The position numbers and the translations under genes are program-made. A DNA stretch of 64,000 nucleotides, taken from contig PQWQ01000013.1 of the NCBI GenBank assembly GCA_002943765.1, positions 434,001 to 498,000 of the forward strand, read 5' to 3'. Positions 26,295-36,279 of this stretch are shown here, piece by piece. Source of the stretch: Psoroptes ovis (taxonomy: Eukaryota > Arthropoda > Arachnida > Sarcoptiformes > Psoroptidae). The notes under the pieces were generated by a model. That model searched no databases, was not told the origin of the DNA, and worked only from the letters and a program-made list of their open reading frames with translations. Positions within the stretch are counted from its first letter, which is position 1; every line of letters starts with the position of its first letter.

Positions 26295-26450
26295 ATTACT
26301 GATAAGTTATCAATATAATAATCATGATTATTGTTGCTTATTAAATGATGATGAAGGAACAATTCTGCCATCTGAAAGTATGAATTCTAATAAAATTGTT
26401 TGATGATTTTTTAATCTAATCCAATAAATTTACAGGGCATTAAATTTTTT
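26295..26450 (+). pseudogene. Duplicated 3' fragment of DNAJC11 (exon 5 end plus intron 5)
   Basis: The sequence matches the end of DNAJC11 exon 5 and its last intron (23617-23766) with scattered substitutions, including the splice acceptor region ACAGG. It has no upstream exons, and the exon-6 part is interrupted. It continues after the retroelement block at 28989. It marks one breakpoint of the segmental duplication that also copied the transporter. It is not expected to encode a product. Confidence 0.85.
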
Positions 26451-27569
26451 TTACTATCATCAATAAAATAACCTCTATACCATGTTAACAATAGAGGTAT
26501 GCTAGAAATGAAATTACAAATTACAATTAAAATGATCATTACAAGCTTCTATATATCATGTACATAAATCCGGCGATCGATGATTGGTCGTCGACAAACA
26601 CCTCAGTCAGTCGACGATCAAAAGTAATCTCCAAGGAGTTCCTATCCTTAGTGAATCGTGGGCAATCCACAACAAGATGCATGACATCCTGACGTGGATG
26701 CCCCCAAAACACCTCGCATCACCGTTTACGAACCTGTACAGGTATACGTTGAACCTGCCATACCCGCTCAGAAATTGAGTTAGGGCATGGCACGTAACAA
26801 TACTTGAAATTAATCGATTATAGACAGATGGAAAAAACTGCCTGGTGGTAGCGCCAGCAGCAGATAAATTCCACCTTCTATCCCACTCATAATAGGCAAT
26901 ATTTCGTTGCATAGATTTTGCGAATGCCTTCGAACAATTTTCATATGATATTTCTGCAATTGAGGTCGCCTCTTTGGCATACATATCAGCTAATTCGTTA
27001 TTTTCAATGCCTGTGTGCGAAGGCACCCCAGACAGACATGCATGCATTGTCATCAAAAGCGACTGTATTCTATGGACCAAATAATCATTATTATGCGATG
27101 AACATGATAGTATTGAAAAATAAGATTCAGTAAATATTTTGACAGCACAACTTCTAGCTTTAACCCATTCTAATGCCATCATAATAGCAAAAAGTTCTGT
27201 TTGATACACTGTGCAATTATTATCTAAGCGATATTTTAATATTTTGATCAATACATTGAGGTAAGAAAATAACAGCAGCGCAACCAGCGCGACCATTAAT
27301 CTTAGATCCATCTGTGTAGATATGGAAATCGTGGTTCGAACCACAATCATCGATAATAAATTTAAAACCGACTGAAGGGTGAAAAAATTCTTGATGTGAA
27401 ATTGGTAATTGAAATGTGTAGCTCGAAGTATATTGGATGTGTGGCACGACGAGCGCTGGCGAAATAGAGATTTGAGGTCGAGAGAGGAGAGGTGGGAGGA
27501 TTCTCGTTCGAGGGTGAGATTTCCAGAGAAATTTTCGCTGTCGCAAACCATATATAATGGACGCAACAT
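26445..27569 (-). mobile_element. 3' fragment of a non-LTR retrotransposon with RNase H domain (copy 1)
   Basis: Minus-strand coding remnant. One frame (27546-27220) carries the RNase H start (IYTDGSKINGRAGCAAVIF). After a +1/-1 shift near 27235 another frame (27240-26607) continues with VYQTELFAIMMALEWV, an FTES motif, SHTGIENNELAD and a downstream tail of about 120 residues. That order is typical of the 3' end of Jockey/R1/I-type elements. The frameshift and the Glu in place of the usual third catalytic Asp suggest a dead copy. A run of eight T on the plus strand at 26445-26452 would be its poly(A) tail. No reverse transcriptase is present, so it is 5'-truncated. Confidence 0.8.
26471..26498. 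repeat. Short inverted repeat (8-bp stem, 12-nt loop)
   Basis: acctctat at 26471-26478 pairs with atagaggt at 26491-26498. It sits in the presumed 3' UTR of the RNase H element, about 20 bp from its poly(A) run, and recurs at 31701-31728 in the identical copy. It could be a 3'-end hairpin of the element. Confidence 0.5.
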
Positions 27570-27676
27570 TTAAACTTATACGTCATTCCATTATTACTAT
27601 ATTTTGACCAATTTCTAATTTGTGCTAATAAATAACTACCCGCAAGAATTTGTCATTACCCGCATTCTACTGAGAT

Positions 27677-28988
27677 GCACAACTTTGTTCAATACCAACG
27701 TAAAATCAAAACGTCATCGATTGCTGTAAGATCTGAAGCAAACAATGTTGAAAATGATGATGCCGAATTCGCCAGATCAGTTCAACTTTGAAATTTTGAG
27801 AAAAACGGATAATGATCAATCTTTCAAAACTGCGTCGATCAAAGTGAAAACGATAAATGAACAAAAATTGATTGCAAAAATTGTTAAAGAATTGTGTTAC
27901 ATTGAACCTGATTTTGAAACTAAAGAAACTCAATGCTCAAGCATTGCTGCATCAACAACAACAAAACCTATTAACATCTTCGTCGTCAAAGAATTGAGTA
28001 AAAACCAAAGTCGACCAATGATTTATGGTAATAATAATAATAATGAACAAACAGTTGAATGCCCCTATACCATTCTTCTATAGGGGAGCAATAATTATAT
28101 CAATCACAACAGTATCACAGCCACATAAGAATTGCTTTCATAAACTTGACCAAATGTGACAATTTATTACGATCAAGTACCATCATGTGCAGTTCATCGC
28201 CAAGCTTACCCCCGCAACTTACTTCACATAAATGACGTTGGTAAGCAAAGCAATGATTTATGGTACATGCAATAATAAAGAGTATTACATATTGATAGAT
28301 GAAGGATCTGAGATATCGTTTATTAGTAAAAATTTGGTTCGCGAAGAAAGTATCGAATATGCACCGACCATATATTCATCTTCGCCCTTGGGTGGAGAAA
28401 TGACCAACAATAAAATAACATCATCAAAAATATACGTCGATGAAAATTCAATCTTAATTAGTCTACGAGTCGCACAATTAGATGAAAAAGATTTAATTAT
28501 CATTGGTATCGACGTATTGGATAAATTTTACCATAAAGGTATAGAAGATCTAAAAAACATAACAAAATTTGGCATAATACGATTCAAACCTAAAAACTGG
28601 TACAAAATAGATACGATATCATGCAATGACAAATTTGATAATGATGAGTTGAACAATAATAAAGTTATGATCGAAAATTTAAAAGAAACATTGAATGAAA
28701 CGATGTCGATAATGATGATTTAATTATTGAAAAAACAGATAATTGTCGTTAGATTGCTAGATTGCCATTCCTAAATGAAATTCGTCCAAAAAATAATTAT
28801 GAAGCAGTCGGCGCTTTAATTGAGTATTATCATCTAAAATTTTATCACGGTAAACTTCTCTGTGTTGATAGTAATACTGATTTACTTCTGTTTTTGCTCA
28901 TCGCGTCCTGCCGTACCGGACAGGCTCGATCGCCTTCGTGTAGATCAATTGCAGGACATCATAATTTAGTCCCCACGTCGAACCAAAA
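27677..28988 (+). mobile_element. Remnant of an LTR-type retroelement with retropepsin-like domain
   Basis: Broken plus-strand coding sequence in several frames. Pieces at 27677-27791 and 27745-28083 are gag-like only by position and composition. The clearest part is 28232-28723, with an aspartic protease-like core: ILIDEGSEISFISKNL, then about 80 residues later LIIIGIDVLDKF. In retropepsins the first motif is normally Asp-Thr/Ser-Gly. Here Glu follows the Asp, so the active site looks altered. A further frame at 28762-28998 begins PFLNEIRPKNNYEA, like the region after protease in BEL/Gypsy polyproteins. No LTRs were recognised. The orientation is opposite to the RNase H fragment beside it, so the block is composite. 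Confidence 0.6.
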
Positions 28989-29026
28989 GGACATTTAATT
29001 TTATCAATCAATGAAGATCATTTTAA
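28989..29026 (+). pseudogene. Duplicated last exon of DNAJC11
   Basis: ggacatttaattttatc and the following bases repeat DNAJC11 exon 6 (23758 onwards). The similarity then runs on into the 3' flank and the convergent transporter. Together with 26295-26450 this shows that one duplicated DNAJC11 tail was split by the 26445-28988 insertion. Confidence 0.8.
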
Positions 29027-29169
29027 TTGAACAATGTTGCTCATGTTTAGCTATCATATGCTATTTATGTTAATTTTGTATGAAATTATTTGTTTTAGTT
29101 TAAAAAATTCTTGTAATAAAAATGTCTTTAATATATCAATTTTTTTTTGTATATTTGTTTCAAAATAAA

Positions 29170-30886
29170 TTATTTTTGACTATTATCTTCGATATCTTCA
29201 TCAGAAGATGGTGCATCATCAATATAAGGTTGAAAATAAATATCTTGAAATAATGCCATCATTAAACAAATTAATTTCAGTGCAGCGCCAACATGATAAA
29301 TTAATGATGGATATATTGAAACACTTGCGGAAAATATTGTTGAAAATAATAAAGTCCCAAAAAACGGTGCTAATGATTCTAATGTTGAAATTACACTGAA
29401 AATTTTACCTATTTCATCTTTAGGTATTATGCGTGATATTTCTGTTTTCATTACAATTGATGATAGACCACCAATGCAACCAATAAATAATGATATGAGG
29501 TAAACCTTTGGGTTGATAAATGAACCAACGAGTACTTGACTAATAATAGTTGATGAAAATGTTAAAGCGTAAATTGTTCCATCTTTCCATTTTAGAATTT
29601 TGACTAGAAGATAGGTACCGATAATCAAGCCAATATTTGGCACAATTTTTGATATTCCTGATATATATGCAAAAGTTTTTGAATCGAAATGATAAACTTT
29701 CTGAGAAAATTGTAAAAACATTGCATCTAAGCCAAAATAATTCAAAAACTGCACGAACATTATCACTATTAACAATATGATTAGTTCACGAGCATTATTT
29801 TTACGTGATATTGTTAAACATTTGAATGTGTTTTTAACGTTTTCTACATCAAAAAACATCTTTAATGTATCACTAATTTGTTGAAATCTTGAAGAACTAT
29901 TTTCCGTTGTTGCATTTAATGTTGATGAATTGATTCCATTAATTTCTTCCGAATCATCATGGTTTCCATGTAGATCTTTACGATCAATGGTGATTGTCAT
30001 AATAATAAAGAAACCGATTATATTGATAGTTGATGCAATCCAAAGATTTAAATCGTAATTTCTCAATAATTCACCACGATCATCGACAAAATGAATCAGA
30101 TATCCGGCACTTAATAAACCCATTGATATAGCAAAATGTATTAATCAAATAAGATTATGATAAAATCATATTATGATATGAATTTCAAAAGTACCCATTA
30201 TCATATAAATTTGAAATATCGTGAATCTCATTGCACGATATTCTGGTTCTGTATTAACTATGATGTAACGATGTGTGATAGTCAAAAATGTTGCCATACC
30301 ACCAGTGAAAAAAGTAAGTGAACTAGTTATCAATAACAAATATGGACCTGATGTGATAGAAAATTGAAATTTCATTAATTATGAATCAAAAATTAAAACA
30401 TGTCGATCCATACCGAGATGAAATTTATAAACATTCAATAGATGAAATAATAAGCTCAAAATGGTTACAATATTGATCCATGCAAAAATAATACGTGTAG
30501 CACCTAAGTGACGGTCTAAAAATGAGCCAAAAAATAATGACCATATGAGCATTGGGATTGCTTGAATTACATTGCTTTGAAATTTTTCGTTTAAGAAAAA
30601 ATGAAAAATATTGAGAGAAAAAGAAATCAAATATTAATTATAATACCTGTAATTATTGAATAATGCAGCCGATGCTAATATTTTATCTTTGATTAATTCT
30701 TCATCTCTGTCATGAATTGATATGTTGACAAAAATGTCTGGATTGATTAAAGCGTATGTAACATATTTTATCTTGTATTAAATAATTTATCGACAATATT
30801 TGTAAACCATAACTGAATAGATATAAAATTATACAAAAATCGAATAGAAAAAAATTATTTCTACGTAATGAATCAAGAATAGACAT
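29170..30886 (-). pseudogene. MFS transporter, SLC46-like (copy B, disrupted)
   Basis: Close paralogue of the 23946-25655 gene with all four exons recognisable: about 30886-30647, 30585-30425, 30357-30205 and 30132-29170. Two lesions are visible. In exon 1, eight bases present in copy A (ctgttcat on the plus strand at 25479-25486) are missing near 30719. This shifts the frame into an immediate stop. The acceptor of the last exon reads TTTTG where copy A has TTTAG, leaving no AG in that intron, and reading through the intron meets a stop. The last-exon frame itself is open for 317 codons, with small in-frame indels against copy A, so decay is recent. A truncated product from an internal start cannot be excluded. 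Confidence 0.8.
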
Positions 30887-31524
30887 TTTTTCAATTCGAT
30901 TAATAGGTTCGATTATGATGATTTTCTTTAGATCAGAGGAAAAAAATCCAAAATCATCGATTGAAAAATTAATTTCTCAACATTTTCATTGCTAATCGTT
31001 AAGTGATAATTATAAAAAAAAATTTCATATTAAAAAACAGGATCGATTTGAATCAAATGCAATAATCAATCAATTTCAATTATCTATTCGATCAATCATC
31101 TATTTGATGAATCCATCGATTATGATACTTTATTTTAAACACTAGTAGCATACAACACACACTTGACAAACTTTTTAATTGAAAAAAATTTTTTGGAAAG
31201 GTGTTTCTATAAATTGAAAAACAATATCAGTTGAAAAAAATGACAATAAACTTGATTTCAATTGTGAATCATTCTAATTTGATAAAAACAATTTGAATTA
31301 ATTTATTTTTGATTCTAAAAATGACAAATTGTCAGTTTAGAGCTAAATTATTGCATATCTCTGATATTTATGTGAGTCAATCGATGTTTGTTTGCGTCTA
31401 TAAAAATCCTTATCACATCAGAAAGCCATCAAATCTTCTTTTTCCATTATCTAAGCCGATTGTCAATGAAAATATTTGAATGATAAATCAAAATATCAAT
31501 CAAATTTTTTTCTGATTTTTTTCA

Positions 31525-31680
31525 ATTACTGATAAGTTATCAATATAATAATCATGATTATTGTTGCTTATTAAATGATGATGAAGGAACAATTCTGCCA
31601 TCTGAAAGTATGAATTCTAATAAAATTGTTTGATGATTTTTTAATCTAATCCAATAAATTTACAGGGCATTAAATTTTTT
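31525..31680 (+). pseudogene. Second copy of the DNAJC11 3' fragment
   Basis: Lies inside the 1.7-kb repeat and equals 26295-26450. Non-coding remnant. Confidence 0.8.
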
Positions 31681-32602
31681 TTACTATCATCAATAAAATA
31701 ACCTCTATACCATGTTAACAATAGAGGTATGCTAGAAATGAAATTACAAATTACAATTAAAATGATCATTACAAGCTTCTATATATCATGTACATAAATC
31801 CGGCGATCGATGATTGGTCGTCGACAAACACCTCAGTCAGTCGACGATCAAAAGTAATCTCCAAGGAGTTCCTATCCTTAGTGAATCGTGGGCAATCCAC
31901 AACAAGATGCATGACATCCTGACGTGGATGCCCCCAAAACACCTCGCATCACCGTTTACGAACCTGTACAGGTATACGTTGAACCTGCCATACCCGCTCA
32001 GAAATTGAGTTAGGGCATGGCACGTAACAATACTTGAAATTAATCGATTATAGACAGATGGAAAAAACTGCCTGGTGGTAGCGCCAGCAGCAGATAAATT
32101 CCACCTTCTATCCCACTCATAATAGGCAATATTTCGTTGCATAGATTTTGCGAATGCCTTCGAACAATTTTCATATGATATTTCTGCAATTGAGGTCGCC
32201 TCTTTGGCATACATATCAGCTAATTCGTTATTTTCAATGCCTGTGTGCGAAGGCACCCCAGACAGACATGCATGCATTGTCATCAAAAGCGACTGTATTC
32301 TATGGACCAAATAATCATTATTATGCGATGAACATGATAGTATTGAAAAATAAGATTCAGTAAATATTTTGACAGCACAACTTCTAGCTTTAACCCATTC
32401 TAATGCCATCATAATAGCAAAAAGTTCTGTTTGATACACTGTGCAATTATTATCTAAGCGATATTTTAATATTTTGATCAATACATTGAGGTAAGAAAAT
32501 AACAGCAGCGCAACCAGCGCGACCATTAATCTTAGATCCATCTGTGTAGATATGGAAATCGTGGTTCGAACCACAATCATCGATAATAAATTTAAAACCG
32601 AC
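31675..32602 (-). mobile_element. RNase H retroelement fragment (copy 2, truncated)
   Basis: Same sequence as the first RNase H fragment up to 32602, including the shared internal frameshift. The repeat boundary removes the part upstream of the RNase H domain. Its coding frame now runs into unrelated upstream DNA at 32603. Confidence 0.8.
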
Positions 32603-32603
32603 C

Positions 32604-33190
32604 GGTTCTATGATGATTATTTTTTTCGGTCTGATGAAAAAATCCAAAATCATCGACTAAAAAAATTATTTTTTTCATCATTTTCATTGCTATTCGTTCA
32701 ATGATAATTATAAAAGAAAAAATTTCATATAAGAAAAAAAGGATCGATTGCAATCAAATGCAATAATCAATCAATTTCAATTATCTATCCGATGGATCCA
32801 TCAATCACAATACTCTATTTTCAACAACAGCAGCATATAACACGCACTTGACAAACTTTTTTAATCGAAAAAAAATTCAAAAAGGTGTTTCTTTAAATTG
32901 AAAAACAATTTCAATTGAAAAGAATGACAATAACTTGATTACACTTATTCTTAATTCGATGACAACAATTTAAATCAATTTATTTTCAATTCTAGAAATG
33001 ACAAATTGTCAATTTAGAGTTAAATTATTGCATATCTCTGAAATTTATGTGAGTCAATCCGTTGCATTTGTTTATAAAAATCCTTATCATATCGAAAAGC
33101 TATCAAATCGTGTGATTGTGTAATTCTTTTTCCATTATCTAAGCCGTTTGTCTACGAAAACATTTTGATTTATCAAAATATCAATCAAAT
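32604..33190. repeat. Diverged copy of the MFS upstream region
   Basis: Starting at ggttctatgatg, this resembles 25676-26260 (and 30906-31490) with many substitutions and small indels. Shared landmarks are tccaaaatcatcga, gcaataatcaatcaatttc, cacttgacaaact and atgacaaattgtca. It is best read as the original promoter side of MFS copy B, displaced by insertion of the identical 1.7-kb block. Confidence 0.75.
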
Positions 33191-33777
33191 ATTTTTCAAA
33201 TTTTTCTAATATTATGCACTCCTTTCGAACATTTTTAGATCAAATTTCTGGCATTCAATTATAATTGATTATAAATTTTGGGAAGAAAAAAATGATCGAT
33301 TCAATCATTAATCATATACTCATTCGTATTGTTTTCTCCCGAAATTATCGCCAATGTCATCATGACAATGATGAATCGAATAGTGAATACATAATGATCA
33401 ATTCGATGCATATTCAATGTTTCTTCATATGTTTGTTGGATCTAAATTTGGACATTATATTGAAATTGGGTGAATAATTATTATTCATAATACAAAGAGC
33501 ATAAAAGAATAGGCTAATAAATTTCAATCATTTATTCAATCGTCATTGCTGAAATTTTAACAAAAAAAAAGTCGAAAGTGACAATGCAAATAACTATGAC
33601 GATGACGATGATAATTGAAATTCGGACAAGTTAACAGTATTGTTTTTTTTTATATGAAGTTTTATATGCAACAATAATGATGCTTTTGGTAATAATATCG
33701 ATTATTAACTTCAGTCCATCAGTATAGTTATGTAGATTTCCATTGATATGTGATCGTATAATTTTTCTTCAAACACG
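33191..33777. promoter_or_regulatory. Upstream region of the pseudoprotease gene
   Basis: About 590 bp of AT-rich sequence between the duplicated block and the papain-like gene, with no supported coding exon. It probably contains the promoter of the downstream gene. No specific element identified. Confidence 0.35.
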
Positions 33778-35450
33778 ATGATGATGATCAAGATGAGAAT
33801 GGACACAAAGTCAATAAAAATAAAATTTTTATTCTTACTAATTGATTTGAAATTAATTTTTGGACAATTATATGTGAATAAACAAATTTTGATCGATGTT
33901 GATTCAAATTACAATAAACCAACACAATCACATCAAATTGATTATTTACAATTTATGCGTTCAACCTATGGTCGACCAAATTTGACCGAAATAGCCGATG
34001 AGTATGGTTTGAAAAATTTTGAACAACATTTCACTGAATTTCAGGTAAATGCAATGCAAATTCTAACATATTTGATTTGATGCGATTATTTCCCAATCAT
34101 TCGCATAGAAACAATTTGATAAACATTATTTTGATAGTGAAGAATTGGAAATACGACGTGCAAATTTTCTTTATTCACTCAAAGTGATCAAAGATAATGA
34201 AAATGATTTCAAAGCAGGAAGAGTGCCATTTCGTTTAAAAATGAATAAATTTGCTGATTTTGTGGGTGTATCATCAGATATGATTAATTGAATCCAGTAT
34301 TAATTTCATTTAATTTTTTCAAATGCAGGGAATGACTGAAAAAATATTCATAAATCAAAAATTATTGACAGCTAAACATGAAATAGCTAATAAACCGATT
34401 CCATTTTCACAGAACAATAGAATATCTGCCAGTGTTATGCGTAAAATTAATCAAACATCAATAACGTTTCCGAAACAATTTGATTGGCGTTCTCAAAGTG
34501 TATGTTTTAGCTTAATCAATAGATTGATTCATTCAACTCAAAAATATTTACTTTCAAATACTCAAGGTGGTAACATCTGTAGAAGATCAAGGACAATGTG
34601 GTTCAAGTTGGATATTTGCTGGTGTTGGTCTTGTTGAAAGTGCAAATGCTGTCGCTGGTAATCCTTTAGTGGTGTTGTCTAAACAACAAGTATTAGATTG
34701 TGTATTGCCACCATTTTATCTCAGTGATGGATGCAATGGTGGCATGTTAGATGATGTTTTTCATTATTCAAAGCAAGTCGGTCTTACAATGGACAAAACT
34801 TATCCTTATAAAGCAAAAGTATGATCATGAGAAGTGTTCTGGTCGAGATTTTTAATTGTTTTTCTCTTAGCAAGAAGAATGTCATCAAGTATTAGGCGAG
34901 TGGCGAGAATGGATTTATCGTTACAATTATCTTCCGTTGAATTCAAGTGATGAAATGATAATGTGGGTTATCTATAATAAAGGTCCAGTTGCTGCATTAA
35001 TCAATGCTGGTGATCGTCAGTTTCAATTGTATAGGTTTGTTTAGCATTTGCCTTTGTTTGTTTTGTTTCAACAATCTGACTGTCTTATCCATTTAAAGTG
35101 GAGGAATTTTGACCGATGGAGGTGATCGTGGTCTTGATGGAGAACATAATCAATATGTACAAATCATTGGTTGGGGACATGATAATGGATTAGATTTTTG
35201 GATGATAAAAAATAGTTGGGGACGTGATTGGGGCGAAAATGGTTATGTTAAAATGATACGTGGAGTGAATAATCGTGGAATTAATACAGTTATTGCATAT
35301 GTTGAAGCATTACCCATTCGCCAGCCAGAACCTCCGAGACCAACAACAGAAAAACCAGAACCTGGTGCCAGTATCACTGTTAATTATTCCAACACATTGA
35401 TATTATTAATGTTTTCCATTGTGATAATGATTTATTTCGATAAATTTTGA
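33778..35450 (+). CDS. Papain-family cysteine protease paralogue, catalytically inactivated, with C-terminal membrane tail
   Basis: Six exons join in phase: 33778-34044, 34109-34261, 34329-34499, 34567-34818, 34871-35034 and 35099-35450, giving about 452 aa. A signal peptide (KFLFLLIDLKLIFGQ) is followed by an I29-type propeptide with ERFNIN-like spacing and KMNKFADF. The mature domain starts near FPKQFDWRSQS. The oxyanion Gln is kept (QGQCGSSW), but the nucleophile Cys of CGSCW is Ser. Where papains have NHAV before the IVGWG-type strand, this reads NQYVQIIGWG, so the catalytic His is Gln. The Asn is retained in KNSWG. Disulfide-type Cys and GCNGG persist, so the fold is probably intact. A Pro-rich linker leads to a hydrophobic C-terminus (LILLMFSIVIMIYF), suggesting a membrane or lipid anchor. 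Related to mite group 1 allergens and to the Sarcoptes SMIPP-C pseudoproteases. Function is inferred as non-proteolytic. Start choice among the first Mets is uncertain. Confidence 0.88.
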
Positions 35451-35563
35451 ATAAATAATCAAGCGCAAGAAAAATTTCCATATGCTGGTTTCAATATTTT
35501 GAATATAAATTGATTCAAAATTATCATCTCATGATGATAAATCAAAAATAATAAACATAGAAA

Positions 35564-36255
35564 ATGGCAAAATTAAATTTGGCTCCATTTTTCATCATCT
35601 TAGTAATTTTACCACAATTTTACAGTTGTCAAACATTACCACCAAATGTAACAAACATTTTAAATGAATTATTACAACAATCATTATCTAATCAACAAAA
35701 TATTACCATCAATGATGATTCTTCGAATCATTCATTGCAGCCATCAAATTTATCGGAAATAATAAGAATATTTGTACAATTTTTGATTGCAATATTTAAT
35801 GCATTTCAAAAAATATTTGCCGAATCATCAATGCTATCATTACGAAATGAAAATGGTATTGACAATTTAAATCTGAAAGATTTGAACATAGAATTTTATA
35901 ATCCAGATAATGAAAATGTTAGTTTCGAGAAGATATTACAAAATCGCAAAGAAAAATTTCAGCAAATTTTTGGTAAATTATTTTTTCCAACTCAATTTGG
36001 AATTTTTTTCAAATTTCGATTAATTCATTTTTACCCCACCATATAGACGCTGTGCAGAGAATTAAACGTGACACAAACATTGATGAAATGTTGAATGCAA
36101 AAAATATAGAAATTTTATTGGAAAATTTCGTTAAAAGTCAGTCAAAAAATAGTGATCATATGATACGCATAAAACGGAATATTGAAGAATTTCTCAATGA
36201 TCAATCTATAGAAAAATTATTAAAAAATTATTCATCAATAATGAATGAAAATTAA
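35564..36255 (+). CDS. Small secreted protein with two dibasic-site modules, unknown function
   Basis: Two exons (35564-35972 and 36047-36255) join in phase 1 and give about 205 aa. Not a family I recognise. The signal peptide is clear (KLNLAPFFIILVILPQFYSC). The central part has N-glycosylation sites and an amphipathic/hydrophobic helix (IIRIFVQFLIAIFNAFQKIF). The C-terminal exon holds two similar blocks, each preceded by RIKR: RIKRDTNIDEMLNAKNIEIL and RIKRNIEEFLNDQSIEKLLK. Proprotein-convertase cleavage at these sites could release two related helical peptides. This is inference from the pattern. It lies 113 bp downstream of the pseudoprotease on the same strand and 24 bp from the convergent dehydrogenase. 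Confidence 0.7.
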
Positions 36256-36279
36256 AAATTTTTAAATTTTCAAACATTT

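Larger units (their letters stand above)
25671..27372. repeat. 1.7-kb direct repeat, copy 1
   Basis: By eye this stretch is base-for-base identical to 30901-32602 (constant offset 5230). It contains the upstream region of the MFS gene, a fragment of the DNAJC11 3' end and an RNase H-bearing retroelement fragment. Identity begins at taataggttc and ends at aaaaccgac. Outside these limits the two loci differ. Confidence 0.85.
30901..32602. repeat. 1.7-kb direct repeat, copy 2
   Basis: Apparently identical to 25671-27372. It is inserted between exon 1 of MFS copy B and that copy's own, more diverged, upstream region (which begins at 32604). Confidence 0.85.

Noticed and set aside
26584..27133. 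Plus-strand open frames across the RNase H fragment
   Set aside because: Antisense shadows of the minus-strand retroelement coding sequence, and identical frames recur at 31814-32363 only because the DNA is repeated.
27330..27350. ggttcgaacc resembling a tRNA B box
   Set aside because: A palindrome inside the RNase H coding sequence, with no A box or cloverleaf around it.
33265..33477. 70-codon plus-strand frame upstream of the pseudoprotease
   Set aside because: No signal, no homology, and no in-phase splice to the downstream gene.
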